From the NCBI GenBank assembly GCA_963718295.1, contig CAVQYV010000003.1:248001-312000 (forward strand): a stretch of DNA of 64,000 nt. The letters run 5' to 3'. Position 1 is the stretch's first letter, and each line of letters starts with the position of its first letter. Positions 8,226 to 16,331 of this stretch are shown piece by piece. Source of the stretch: CAVQYV01 sp963718295 [NCBI: uncultured Methylomirabilota bacterium]. GTDB lineage: Bacteria > Methylomirabilota > Methylomirabilia > CAVQYV01. A program made the translations under genes and the position numbers. The notes under the pieces were generated by a model. The model had not been told where the DNA came from. It saw nothing but the letters and a program-made list of their open reading frames with translations, and did no database searches.

Positions 8226-8873
8226 GTGGAAAGAGAGCATGAACATTCCTTCCCGCGACGCCTCTACCTCATGCGCCATGGAGACTGTCGATCCGACCAG
8301 ACCAAGCGGTTCATCGGCCAGGAGGATGTTCCCCTGAACCAGGAGGGGTTGGCCGCGGCCAGGGCCTGGCAGGCGATCCTGAGCACGAAAGGACTTGGGC
8401 GCGTTTACTGCAGTGACCTTACCAGATCCCTTAGCACCAGCCAAATCATCACCTCGGGAAGCTCCACCCCCCTGGAGGTGTTGCCTGCGCTCCGGGAGAT
8501 CGATCTGGGTGAGTGGGAGGGGCTATCCGTGGCTCAGGTTCGGGAACGGTTTCCCCGCGAATACGAGGAGAGGGGAAGGGATCTCCCCCACTTTCATCCA
8601 CCGGGCGGGGAAAGCTTCTCGGATCTGCGGGACCGGGTGGTGCCCGCCTTCCAGCAGATCGTCTCGCGCATGCAATGGCCAGTCCTCATCGTGGGACATG
8701 CTGGCGTAAACCGGGTGATCCTCTGCCACGTGCTCGGCATGCCCATAGCCTTCCTCTTTCGCATCGGACAGCCCTACGGGGCCCTCAGTGTTCTTATGCG
8801 TGAAGACGACACCGAGATGAGGGTGGAAGCGCTCAATCTCAAGCATGACTGCAGCCAGGGTGGAATGCTCTGA
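8226..8873 (+). CDS. Histidine phosphatase family protein (phosphoglycerate-mutase-like)
   Basis: A 215-residue protein with the RHG phosphate-pocket motif at residues 17-19 (LYLMRHGD). The pattern QEDVPLNQEGLAAARAW, the acid/base region LREIDLGEWEG and the second histidine in VGHAGVNRVI also fit. The family dephosphorylates small molecules or proteins by a phosphohistidine intermediate; CobC-like nucleotide-loop phosphatases are close in pattern. It starts with GTG four bases after the MobA-HD stop, and no ATG in frame precedes the RHG motif. It is the last gene of the maturation operon. The substrate is unknown; a by-product of cofactor nucleotide chemistry is one possibility (inference). 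Confidence 0.88.
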   Translation: MEREHEHSFPRRLYLMRHGDCRSDQTKRFIGQEDVPLNQEGLAAARAWQAILSTKGLGRVYCSDLTRSLSTSQIITSGSSTPLEVLPALREIDLGEWEGLSVAQVRERFPREYEERGRDLPHFHPPGGESFSDLRDRVVPAFQQIVSRMQWPVLIVGHAGVNRVILCHVLGMPIAFLFRIGQPYGALSVLMREDDTEMRVEALNLKHDCSQGGML

Positions 8874-9028
8874 GGCCGCATCTATTTGAGCCCCCAAGAC
8901 GATGCCCTGAAGCGCCTTCCTCTTCATATTTTGTGCAACTGCAATTTCAACATAGGCTCGAAAGCTCAAGTCCGACAGGAGCGTTTGGTTTTCCCGGCAA
9001 CCGGAATCCCCCATTCTCAATTTTGCGC

Positions 9029-9057
9029 TTGACAGCCTGGAACTCGGGGGGTATAAG
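9029..9057 (+). promoter_or_regulatory. Promoter of the hydroxylase operon leader
   Basis: TTGACA, 17 bases and TATAAG, closely similar in sequence to the promoter at 4529. It lies 155 bases after the phosphatase stop and starts the long leader of the hydroxylase operon. Confidence 0.75.
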
Positions 9058-9079
9058 CTAATTCAGTAAGATATGCAAT

Positions 9080-9190
9080 CGACTCTACCCGAACCTCCTA
9101 AAGCCTAAGCAGCCATGGAGGCCGGGCAATAGGGTGCAACTGGAAACGGTTGTGCCTCCCGTGTTTGGAAAGGAGTTCGAGTTACGGCCT
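9080..9190 (+). ncRNA. Moco/tungsten-cofactor riboswitch-like leader, copy 2
   Basis: This is the second copy of the element at 4583-4692, with CTCCTAAAGCC, GCCATGGAGGCCGG, ATAGGGTGCAACTGGAAACG, GTTGTGCCTCCCGTG and GGAAAGGAGTTCGAGTTACGG. In the hairpin, the GTTGCGC arm of copy 1 becomes GTTGTGC, which still pairs. The element precedes two tandem terminators and then the periplasmic molybdenum hydroxylase genes, which fits cofactor-dependent attenuation of an enzyme that needs the cofactor. Confidence 0.72.
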
Positions 9191-9225
9191 AGCCGGCGTG
9201 AGGCTCCCTCCGTCGGCTTTTTTTG
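9191..9225 (+). terminator. First tandem terminator of leader copy 2
   Basis: AGCCGGCG and CGTCGGCT pair over eight bases (one G-U) and run into seven T residues. Confidence 0.85.
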
Positions 9226-9227
9226 TC

Positions 9228-9261
9228 GCCGGCGCGAGACTCCTCTTCGCCGGCTTTTTTG
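9228..9261 (+). terminator. Second tandem terminator of leader copy 2
   Basis: GCCGGCG and CGCCGGC form a seven-base stem followed by six T residues. Two terminators in series would make a tight off state. Confidence 0.82.
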
Positions 9262-9395
9262 TTTGCCTATCTCTGGGATCTGGTCAGGACAAGCCTTTCT
9301 ATGCCCAAGAAGGTATGGACATGGGTCGAAAATCCACCCCGGGTTTCTGTCGGGGTCGTCTCATCATTCCTAGAAGCCTGAAGGAGAAGGAAAGC

Positions 9396-9617
9396 TCTCG
9401 CTTCTCATCTCCGTTAGAGGGCAGGGTGTCGGCCATCGGCCGCGCCCTGAGGTCCTTATGAACCTGAAGCCGGGAATCGTTCCCAAGGAGGTGCCTATAG
9501 AATAGAGAAAGATGAAAAGGTCTCGCTTCTCATATCCGTTAGGGTGCAGGGTGTCGGCCATCGGTCGCGCCCTCAGGTCCTTATGAACCTGAAGCCGGGA
9601 ATCCTTCCCGGGGAGGA
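9396..9617 (+). repeat. Tandemly duplicated 5' leader of the hydroxylase operon
   Basis: Two units of about 96 bases (9396-9491 and 9521-9617) repeat with a 125-base period. Each can fold as GCTTC/GAAGC enclosing one hairpin (AGGGTG...CGCCCT) and a second (AGGT...ACCT), followed by a GGGAA/TTCCC hairpin and a Shine-Dalgarno sequence. In the second unit the sequence leads into the real ATG of the Fe-S subunit. In the first, AAGGAGG is followed by ATAGAATAG where the start should be, so the duplication seems to include a dead copy of the gene start. The 9262-9395 stretch before it shows nothing else I can name. Confidence 0.7.
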
Positions 9618-9622
9618 ATCTT

Positions 9623-10255
9623 ATGGAAAAGGATAAGGATAAGGAAGAAAAGGAGGAGCAAGGTCAACGCGGCATGACCCGTCGTGGGTTCCTTGCCACG
9701 GTGGGCGCCACAGCGGTAGGCGTGGCAGCCTCCGGAACCCTCCTGGCTGGACAAAAAGCACAGGCCCAGGAGGTGAAGAAGGCCAGCGAGCTGTACAAGG
9801 TAACCCTGCTCATCAACGGCAGGAAGCGCACCATGTTGGTGGAGCCCCGCTGGTCGTTGCTCTTCGTCCTAAACGACAAGCTGGGACTGACCGCGGCCAA
9901 GGAGGGTTGTGGACGCGGGGAATGCGGTGCCTGCACGGTACTCATCGACGGGAAACCGCGCTATGCCTGCCTGACCCTCGCCCTGGAGGCGGAAGGCGCC
10001 CAGATCGAGACCCTCGAAAGCCTGATGAAGGGGGAGGAGTTGGGGCCGGTCCAGCAGGCCTTCCTGCAGGAGGATGGATATCAATGTGGTTATTGCACGC
10101 CGGGGCAGATCATGGCGGCGGAAGGCCTGTTGCGGGCCAATCCCAAGCCGTCCCCTCAGGAGATCGCCCTCGGGATGAGCGGCAACATCTGCCGTTGCGG
10201 CGCCTATCCCCACATCTTCAATGCTGTCAAGTTAGCTGCACAGCTGAGAAAGTGA
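9623..10255 (+). CDS. Tat-exported [2Fe-2S] subunit of a molybdenum hydroxylase (PaoA/CoxS type)
   Basis: A 210-residue small subunit. It starts with a charged lysine/glutamate-rich stretch and then a twin-arginine signal, TRRGFLATVGAT with Arg20-Arg21, ending near AQAQ. The plant-type [2Fe-2S] ligands are in CGRGECGAC plus a following Cys. The second, helical [2Fe-2S] site is in CGYCTPG and CRCG. Electrons pass through these clusters from the molybdenum centre to the FAD subunit. The Tat signal on this subunit only, as in PaoABC, suggests that the folded complex is exported together to the periplasm. GGGGAGGAATCTT before the ATG is a clear ribosome site. Confidence 0.95.
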   Translation: MEKDKDKEEKEEQGQRGMTRRGFLATVGATAVGVAASGTLLAGQKAQAQEVKKASELYKVTLLINGRKRTMLVEPRWSLLFVLNDKLGLTAAKEGCGRGECGACTVLIDGKPRYACLTLALEAEGAQIETLESLMKGEELGPVQQAFLQEDGYQCGYCTPGQIMAAEGLLRANPKPSPQEIALGMSGNICRCGAYPHIFNAVKLAAQLRK

Positions 10256-10263
10256 GGTGACCC

Positions 10264-12546
10264 ATGAGCGAAAAATACTATAAGGATTTCGAGCTCCCCA
10301 AGACCCCGAAACCGGGAGAGAAACCGGAGCCCTGGGGCAAAACGACGGTCGTGGGTCAGAAGCATCCGCGTCGGGGCGGCTATGAGCGGGTGGCCGGGAC
10401 GGCTACCTACGCCACGGACGTACGCCTGCCGGGGATGCTTTATGGCGCCATCGTCCGGTGTCCCCACGCCCGTGCCAGGGTGAAGAGCGTGGACACCAGC
10501 GCCGCCAAGAAGATGCCCGGCGTCTGGGATGTCATCGATGCCTCCACGCCCGAGGGAAAGGGCAAGGTGGTTCCCGCCTGGACCAGCGACGTCCCGTTGA
10601 AGCTGTTCGACTCCGAATGCCGTTACGAAGGCGCGCCCGTGGCGGCGGTGGCGGCGGAAACCCCTTACCAGGCCAATGACGCTGCCCGGGCGATCAAGGT
10701 GGAGTACGAGGTCCTGCCCTTCGTCTCTGAAATGGAGGACGCCCTCAAGCCCGGGGCCCCGATCATCTTCGGGACGGACAACAAGATCCTCACCCGCAAG
10801 TACGAGCGCGGCGATCTGGACAAGGGGTTTGCCGAGGCGGATGTGGTGGTGGAGGAGTCCTACCGCATGGGAACCCAGATGCAGAGCGCCCTGGAGAGGC
10901 ATGGCACCGTGGCCGTCTGGGAAGGGGATTACCTGACCTGTTATGACACGACCCAGGGCGTCTACAATGACCAGGCGGGGATCGCCGCCTGCTTCGGGTT
11001 GCCCCTTTCCAAGATCCGCGTCATCAGCCCTTACACCGGCGGTGCCTTCGGTTGCAAGCTCCAGATCAACTGGGAGCACGTGTGTGCCATCATCATGGCC
11101 AAACGGACCGGCCGGCCGGTCAAGCTGTTCCTGCCCCGGGAAGACGACTACATTGATGCAGGCAACCGGCCGCCGGCCGCAACCAAGATGAAGGTCGGAG
11201 TGAAGAAGGACGGGACCCTCACCGCCATCGAATTCATTTCCGATTGCACCGGCGGGCCCGTCCTCCACGGCGGGAGCTGGTGGCATGAGAATATGATCAA
11301 GCATCTCTACCTGTGCCCCAACGTCCGCACCGTGGTCACCGACGTGGCCACCAACTCCGGCCTGGCCCGTCCCTTCCGGTCCCCCAACTACGTCGAGGCC
11401 GATCATCCCATGGAAATGATTATGGATCTTGCGGCGGAGAAGATCGGGATGGACCCGGTGGAGCTGCGCCTCAAGAATATTCCTGCGGTCAAGCAAGACG
11501 ACGAAGGCACACCGGCCTGGAGCATATACCCCCTGAAGGAGTGCCTGGTGGAAGGGGCCAAGGCCTTCGGCTGGGAGCAGGCGCGCAAGCGCACCGCCAA
11601 CCAGAAAGGGCCGATCCGCCGGGGTGTGGGCATGGCCGCCTCCAACTGGGAGTCCGGCAACGGCTGGCTCCCCGGGACGGTCATCCTCAGGCTCTCTGCG
11701 GACGGAACCCTCAACATGAACACGGGGGTCACCGAGATCGGCACCGGCTCTGTTACGGCCATGGCCATCGTGGCATCGGAGGAGTTGGGAATCGACCTGG
11801 AGAAGATCGAGGTCACCAACGGCGATACCGGCACCACCCAGTGGTCCGAAATCAGCGCCGGCAGCAGGACCACCCCGATCGAGCTCCCGGCCACCCGCGA
11901 TGCCGCCATCAAGATCAAGCAGCAGTTGCTCCAGATGGCCGCCTTTGACCTGAAGGTACCGGTCGAGGATTTGATCATCAAGGGCGGGGTCATCATCTCC
12001 ACCAAGGACCCCTCCAAGAGTGAGAAGATCACCGACGTCTCCGGCCTGAAGGCCCAGAAGGTCCTGGTGGGGGTCGGCATTCGCCATGCCCAGCCATCTG
12101 CACCCACCAGGCCCATCACTGTCCAGTTCGCCGAGGTGGAGGTCAACACCCGGACCGGAGAGGTCAAGGTGGTCCGTTTCCTGAGCTCCAATGATACCGG
12201 TCGAGTGATCAACCCGCTCACTTGCGACAACCAGACCCATGGCGGGATCATCCAGTCCCTCGGCCTCATCCTGAGCGAGGGCCGCATCCTGGACCGGACC
12301 CAGACCGGCAGGATGCTCAACAAGAACATGCACGACTACAAGTGTCCCACCATCCTGGACGTTCCCCTGGAAATCACCTGTATCTATCCGGGGGGGCCTG
12401 ACGAGGTAGCCAACTGGTGCGGAGTCCATGGTTGGGGTGAGCCGCCGAACATACCCACGGCGCCGGCCGTTGCCAATGCCATCTACAACGCCATCGGGGT
12501 CCGTTACACCATGACACCCATAACCCCAGCCAAAATAAAGGCCTAA
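10264..12546 (+). CDS. Molybdopterin-binding large subunit of xanthine-dehydrogenase-family hydroxylase
   Basis: A 760-residue catalytic subunit of the aldehyde oxidase/xanthine dehydrogenase family. The small domain begins near residue 37 (YERVAGTATYATDVRLPGML). Cofactor-contact regions include TGGAFGCKLQ, RPFRSPNYVE and TEIGTGSVTAM. The expected catalytic glutamate is Glu726 in GWGEPP. The family hydroxylates aldehydes, N-heterocycles or aromatic acyl-CoA; the missing cytosolic context and Tat partner favour a small periplasmic substrate such as an aldehyde (inference). There is no signal of its own. The ATG follows GAGGTGACCC eight bases after the Fe-S subunit. A long antisense frame on the - strand here is only a composition effect. 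Confidence 0.93.
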   Translation: MSEKYYKDFELPKTPKPGEKPEPWGKTTVVGQKHPRRGGYERVAGTATYATDVRLPGMLYGAIVRCPHARARVKSVDTSAAKKMPGVWDVIDASTPEGKGKVVPAWTSDVPLKLFDSECRYEGAPVAAVAAETPYQANDAARAIKVEYEVLPFVSEMEDALKPGAPIIFGTDNKILTRKYERGDLDKGFAEADVVVEESYRMGTQMQSALERHGTVAVWEGDYLTCYDTTQGVYNDQAGIAACFGLPLSKIRVISPYTGGAFGCKLQINWEHVCAIIMAKRTGRPVKLFLPREDDYIDAGNRPPAATKMKVGVKKDGTLTAIEFISDCTGGPVLHGGSWWHENMIKHLYLCPNVRTVVTDVATNSGLARPFRSPNYVEADHPMEMIMDLAAEKIGMDPVELRLKNIPAVKQDDEGTPAWSIYPLKECLVEGAKAFGWEQARKRTANQKGPIRRGVGMAASNWESGNGWLPGTVILRLSADGTLNMNTGVTEIGTGSVTAMAIVASEELGIDLEKIEVTNGDTGTTQWSEISAGSRTTPIELPATRDAAIKIKQQLLQMAAFDLKVPVEDLIIKGGVIISTKDPSKSEKITDVSGLKAQKVLVGVGIRHAQPSAPTRPITVQFAEVEVNTRTGEVKVVRFLSSNDTGRVINPLTCDNQTHGGIIQSLGLILSEGRILDRTQTGRMLNKNMHDYKCPTILDVPLEITCIYPGGPDEVANWCGVHGWGEPPNIPTAPAVANAIYNAIGVRYTMTPITPAKIKA

Positions 12547-12567
12547 CGCCGAAAGGAGGGATGTGAA

Positions 12568-13539
12568 ATGCTGCCCAATTTCGATTACGTTGCCCCCGCA
12601 TCCGTACAGGATGCGGTCAAGCAGCTCTCTTCCGGCGTGGCCCGAGTCCATGGTGGGGGAACCGATCTGCTGAGCTGTCTCCGGGACGAGGTCTTCACCG
12701 CGGACAAGGTCGTAAGCCTCAGCAAGATCAGCGCCCTGAAAGGCATCAAGGCGGCTGGCGGAGGGGTGCGCATCGGGGCGATGACCCCCGTGGCGGAGGT
12801 TGCCAAGGACAGCACCATTCGGGCTCAGTATCCGGGCCTGGCCCAGGCCGCCTCCGAGGTGGCAAGCCCACAGCTCCGCAATCAGGGGACCATTGGCGGC
12901 AACATCTGCCAGAGGCCCTGGTGCTGGTATTTCCGCGGAGGTTTTGACTGCACGCGCAAGGGCGGGTCGATGTGCTACGCCGTGGCCGGCGACAACCGCT
13001 ACCACGCCATCTTCACGAAGGATGGGATCTGCTTCATCGTGCACCCTTCGGATACGGCGCCGGCTCTGATAGCCTTGCAGGCCCAGGTTTCCATAGCGGG
13101 GCCGGGCGGCACGAGAAAGGTCTCCCTCGAAGACTTCTTTGTGGGTCCAGCGACAGACCCGACCAGAGAGACCATTTTGAAGAAGGGTGAAATTGTGACC
13201 GAGATCCTGCTGCCGGCTCCGGCCCAGGGGCTGCGCAGCTCATACCGCAAGGTCCGGGAGCGTCAGTCCTGGGACTTCGCTCTGGCCGGCGTAGCCCTGG
13301 CTCTCCAGATGCAAGGCGGTAAGGTTGCCGGTGGTCGGGTAGTCCTGAGCGGTGTGGCACCCGTACCCTGGCGCGCCAAGGAGGCCGAGAAAGCGATTAT
13401 GGGAAAGGCCTTGGACGCCGGAACGATCGCGCAAGCGGCCGAGGCTGCCGTCAAGGGGGCTGAACCTCTCGATCACAGCGCCTATAAGGTAGCAGTGGTG
13501 CGCGGAGTCGTCGAGGAAGCCCTGAAGGCCATGGCCTGA
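12568..13539 (+). CDS. FAD subunit of the molybdenum hydroxylase with extra four-cysteine insert
   Basis: A 323-residue FAD-binding subunit (CoxM/PaoB type). The FAD loops are VHGGGTDLLS (about 27-36) and TIGGNICQRP (about 108-117). Cys114, Cys119, Cys128 and Cys136 form an insert like the one that carries a [4Fe-4S] cluster in PaoB and 4-hydroxybenzoyl-CoA reductase beta subunits. The C-terminal CO-dehydrogenase flavoprotein domain starts near residue 210 (SSYRKVRERQSWDFAL). It lacks a signal peptide and is probably carried out with the Tat-tagged small subunit. AAAGGAGGGATGTGAA gives a strong ribosome site. Confidence 0.93.
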   Translation: MLPNFDYVAPASVQDAVKQLSSGVARVHGGGTDLLSCLRDEVFTADKVVSLSKISALKGIKAAGGGVRIGAMTPVAEVAKDSTIRAQYPGLAQAASEVASPQLRNQGTIGGNICQRPWCWYFRGGFDCTRKGGSMCYAVAGDNRYHAIFTKDGICFIVHPSDTAPALIALQAQVSIAGPGGTRKVSLEDFFVGPATDPTRETILKKGEIVTEILLPAPAQGLRSSYRKVRERQSWDFALAGVALALQMQGGKVAGGRVVLSGVAPVPWRAKEAEKAIMGKALDAGTIAQAAEAAVKGAEPLDHSAYKVAVVRGVVEEALKAMA

Positions 13540-13596
13540 GGTCATTTGATAACCCGCGAGGCTTCTCCTCGCCTCAGCGGCTCTAACGAGGCAAAG

Positions 13597-13623
13597 GGCA
13601 CCCCGGGAAATCCCCGGGGTACC
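13597..13623 (+). terminator. Hairpin after the hydroxylase operon
   Basis: ACCCCGGG and CCCCGGGGT pair around AAAT, followed by a weak T-rich tail. Its pattern parallels the hairpin at 23223-23253 after the AOR gene. Confidence 0.6.
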
Positions 13624-13727
13624 TTGCTTTCCATTCTCACATTTTCCGTTGCCAGAGGATAGTTGGAGATATCTATCCCCCCCAACCTCACTTCTGTATC
13701 CCAGAGGGAACGGAAGGAAGAAAATCA

Positions 13728-14905
13728 ATGAAAAGGCAATTTCTGATCCTCGTTGGCTTGGCATGTTCTCCTCATGACGGCCTTGGTCGCCTATGGGAGT
13801 TCCCGTGTATCCGGTAAAGGGCAAAGTCGTCAACGTCCGATTGGCCGTCTTCGACAATCCCGAGGGGGTCATTGACCTCCATGGTGGTAAGTACTTGTTC
13901 GTCTCTAATTCTGCCCTGCACGGCGAAGCGAGCAGGGCCTTCGGCTGGGTGGAGGGATGGCGGAAGCATCAGCCAATTAGAGATCGGCCCCAATGGCGAG
14001 CTGAAGATGCTCGATCGTCATATTTGTCAAGGGTTTCACCGGCCCCTCGGGGATGGCGGTCCTGAACGTGGATACCGGAAAATTTGCTGCCGGGACACCA
14101 TCTTCGCCACGACGGGCTCCGCCCCCATGGCCACTGACCTAACGGGACCCCATACCGATCCAAAGCGGCATAAACCCAAGATCATTGCCATTAACCCGGA
14201 TAACGGTGTGATCCTGGGCGAGATCAGCTCGGGAGCCGATTCCGTATTCGCGAAGATCAGCGGAGGCCCCGCTCCATCTGGTCAACGCCCTGGGCTTCGA
14301 TGCGAGGCAGGCAATCTCTACATCGTCGACACCGGATGGGGTCATGATTCTTACAAGCCCGCCTTCAAGTATGCAGGCGGCGTGTGGAAGATCCCGATGG
14401 AGAGCATCGATGCCCTGGCAGCGGGCCAAGACGCCTCCCAGACGCCCCAGTTCATCCCTGCCCCAGCTGGCCGGATGGCATGGAGGTGGACCCCATCACC
14501 GGGAAGGTATGGTGCAACACGGTCATGCCCCCGGGCGTGGGGACACCCTACAAGGGCGCCTATTGGGCGGTCACCGATGCGGACTTTCGCAGCGGCATCT
14601 GCCCGACCCCTGCAAAGGGCCTGGGGAGGCTGGACGGCTGTCGATTTCACGGTAAAGGGCACCAACCTCCAGACGGAGATTCTGAACACCCCCAATGCAT
14701 TGTGGTGGGCGCCCAGTGAATCGACAGCCTTACGGTTGGTCATGGATCCGGATGTCGTGTTGGCAGGCCCGGCGGATTGACATTAAGACGCTGGCGGATG
14801 GAAGCTATCTGTTGTTCGTGCCCGAGCTTACCGCGGTCGAATCCCACCCAGTGGGACGACGAATTGACGGTCATTTGGCTGCCTGCCAACTTCGATCAGC
14901 CCTGA
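13728..14905 (+). pseudogene. Frameshifted paralogue of the secreted SMP-30/NHL-like protein at 23380
   Basis: The sequence matches the intact gene at 23380-24558 along its whole length: MKRQFLIL start, PVKGKVV, FDNPEG, KRHKPK, ESIDALA, NTVMPP, DGSYLLFVPEL and the VIWLPA ending are all recognisable. The reading frame changes at least five or six times, first within the signal peptide after about ten codons, and the segment has small gaps. No continuous product can be made. The intact copy would be a 392-residue secreted beta-propeller-like protein. Because so many lesions occur in one copy this is more likely a decayed gene than isolated read errors. It directly follows the molybdenum hydroxylase, as the intact copy follows the AOR. 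Confidence 0.85.
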
Positions 14906-14933
14906 TCGGACTGATTGGGCCGCAAAGTGCTGA

Positions 14934-14972
14934 AAAGGGCGTCCCGAGGCAATCCTCGGGGCGCCCTTTTTT
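14934..14972 (+). terminator. Terminator after the frameshifted paralogue
   Basis: GGGCGTCCCGAGG and CCTCGGGGCGCCC pair around CAAT and are followed by six T residues; nearly identical to the terminator at 24591. Confidence 0.88.
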
Positions 14973-15108
14973 GTCTTATCCCCTCTCTCCCCCGCCATTG
15001 CAGCAGGACGATCCGGCGATAATCGCACCCGCCCCCAGCAACTGGTGGAGCTCAGTCAGCGCGGGAATCCAAGTTCCCGCGACGGAAGCGAAGCTGGTGG
15101 TGTTTCAT

Positions 15109-15146
15109 AAGGATTCCAGGGAGGCGTCCTTGGAATCCTTTTTTTT
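15109..15146 (+). terminator. Isolated strong terminator hairpin
   Basis: AAGGATTCCA and TGGAATCCTT form a perfect ten-base stem, then eight T residues on the + strand. A smaller hairpin (CGCGGGAA/TTCCCGCG) lies at about 15058-15080. No + strand gene of its own is seen here, so it may back up the previous terminator and also protect the convergent gene at 15197. Confidence 0.75.
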
Positions 15147-15196
15147 GCCTCAGCGCATAGCTATGAGCGCTTCGGCGGGATTATCATCCCGTGAGC

Positions 15197-15742
15197 CTAC
15201 TCTGCAGGCGTTGTCACAGGGCCCTCGATTCGAATCACGGCAATCTCGGCCGGCCACAGCGCCCTGGTATCGATGGTTCCTGTGGCCCTGTTCAGGACCT
15301 GGTAGGTCAATCCGTTCTGCTCAATGTTACGCGGGGTGAAATCCGCCTCGATAAGGCGGATCGTCTCGCCCGTCCGGACGGTGAGCTGCAGGCGGCACCC
15401 TCCGGAAACCCCATGCAAGTAGATACCGTAGGGACAGCCCGCCTCCAGGAGAAGGATTTCCGTCAGCTCACTTGGCCTGATTCTACGGATTTTCCCGTTC
15501 TCTTGCCCCTGGATACAGGTGTCCTTCAAGGGGGAAAGGAATTCATGGACCGGAACGATCAAACCTCTGGTCGTGATGATGACCCCACCAAAGCTGACCT
15601 GCTCCCCTAACGGTATGTCCCTTTCTCCCGCGATGGCCAAATTCAATGGCATCAGGACTGCCATCAGGAAGATCTGCAGGACCATGCAGGCAATGAAACG
15701 CGGCATGGATTCCCCGACGCGGCCGTCTCTATTCTCTGTCAT
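15197..15742 (-). CDS. Hypothetical exported protein
   Basis: I do not recognise a family. From the ATG at 15742 the product has 181 residues, with a hydrophobic stretch (FIACMVLQIFLMAVLMPLN) that reads as a signal peptide or anchor ending near AIAGE. The rest is mostly beta-strand-like with three or four cysteines and no obvious catalytic motif. The start is uncertain: the frame is open to 15802, and another ATG at 15706 lies immediately before the hydrophobic part; none has a good ribosome site. It is convergent with the preceding + strand genes and may be coupled to the small frame upstream. Confidence 0.5.
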   Translation of the reverse strand: MTENRDGRVGESMPRFIACMVLQIFLMAVLMPLNLAIAGERDIPLGEQVSFGGVIITTRGLIVPVHEFLSPLKDTCIQGQENGKIRRIRPSELTEILLLEAGCPYGIYLHGVSGGCRLQLTVRTGETIRLIEADFTPRNIEQNGLTYQVLNRATGTIDTRALWPAEIAVIRIEGPVTTPAE

Positions 15743-16031
15743 CGGAGTTGACCCAGTACCGGACATCCTTTGATTTGCCCTTCCCCTCTTCCATGACACC
15801 ACCGAGGTGCACGCTTAGGAGCCTTTGCTCTTCCATGGCCCGCTTCCCTTCGATGACTGCATGCTGCACGCCGTTTCCCTCGGCCCGCATGATACCAGGT
15901 GAGAAAAGGGACGTAAAGGGGTTTGAACTGGTGGGTTCGCGGGTGTTGATGACAATGAAGCAGGTGGAACATTGGTGTGGCGTACCTGGCGGGATTGCTA
16001 CTTTGTTATGGAGTGAACCCAAATGGATCAC
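15729..16031 (-). CDS. Possible small hypothetical protein
   Basis: A 100-codon open frame whose last codons overlap the start of the exported protein at 15742, as in coupled gene pairs. The C-terminal half (RAEGNGVQHAVIEGKRAMEE and on) reads like a real charged protein; the first 45 codons are less convincing. The ATG at 15890 could be the true start. No ribosome site is clear and no family is recognised. The remainder of 16032-16331 holds only leader sequence of the next gene. Confidence 0.3.
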   Translation of the reverse strand: MIHLGSLHNKVAIPPGTPHQCSTCFIVINTREPTSSNPFTSLFSPGIMRAEGNGVQHAVIEGKRAMEEQRLLSVHLGGVMEEGKGKSKDVRYWVNSDDRE

Positions 16032-16135
16032 GGTCTGACCTTCCTCTGGTCACACCCTTCCTCTTCTGCCGTCCTGTAAGAGCTTCCGGCACGGGCTCCG
16101 CGCAATGGCGTGTAGAGAGTGCTTCCCGAAAGGGA

Positions 16136-16164
16136 TTGACAAGGAGACGGGAGAGGAGTAAAGA
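16136..16164 (+). promoter_or_regulatory. Possible promoter for the propeller gene
   Basis: TTGACA, 17 bases, then TAAAGA, a weak -10. It lies about 170 bases before the start codon; a small CCAAC/GTTGG hairpin occurs in between near 16204-16220. Confidence 0.4.
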
Positions 16165-16331
16165 GCGAAGAAGGCGGAAGCCAGATCAAGGTAATGTTTG
16201 TTGCCAACCAAAAGTTGGTTTCCCTTTTGGAGGAGGTATTGAGGAATGGCACCGGCCAGATCTGTCTTTTTCGGAGATCACGGACCCTCTTGTGTTTGAG
16301 GGCGAAATAATTGGAGCTTGAGGAGCACGCA

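Larger units (their letters stand above)
13597..14972 (+). repeat. Segmental duplication partner of 23223-24626
   Basis: Similarity between the two segments covers the upstream hairpin, the CCCCCAACCTC...CTTCTGT leader, the whole gene and the downstream GTCCCGAGG terminator plus the TCTTATCCCCTCTC tail. The duplicated unit is therefore a gene with its own flanking signals, placed behind two different Mo/W enzymes. Confidence 0.75.

Noticed and set aside
9527-9617. TPP riboswitch, because of TATGAACCTGA resembling the TTGAACCTGAT box
   Set aside because: The CTGAGA box and the GCGTAGGGA end are missing and the fold differs; the downstream gene is not a thiamine gene.
10204-13044. A very long antisense open frame (about 946 codons) opposite the hydroxylase genes
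   Set aside because: Its product is low in complexity with glycine, histidine and aspartate runs and no family pattern; it is the mirror of a GC-rich third-codon bias in the well-supported + strand genes.
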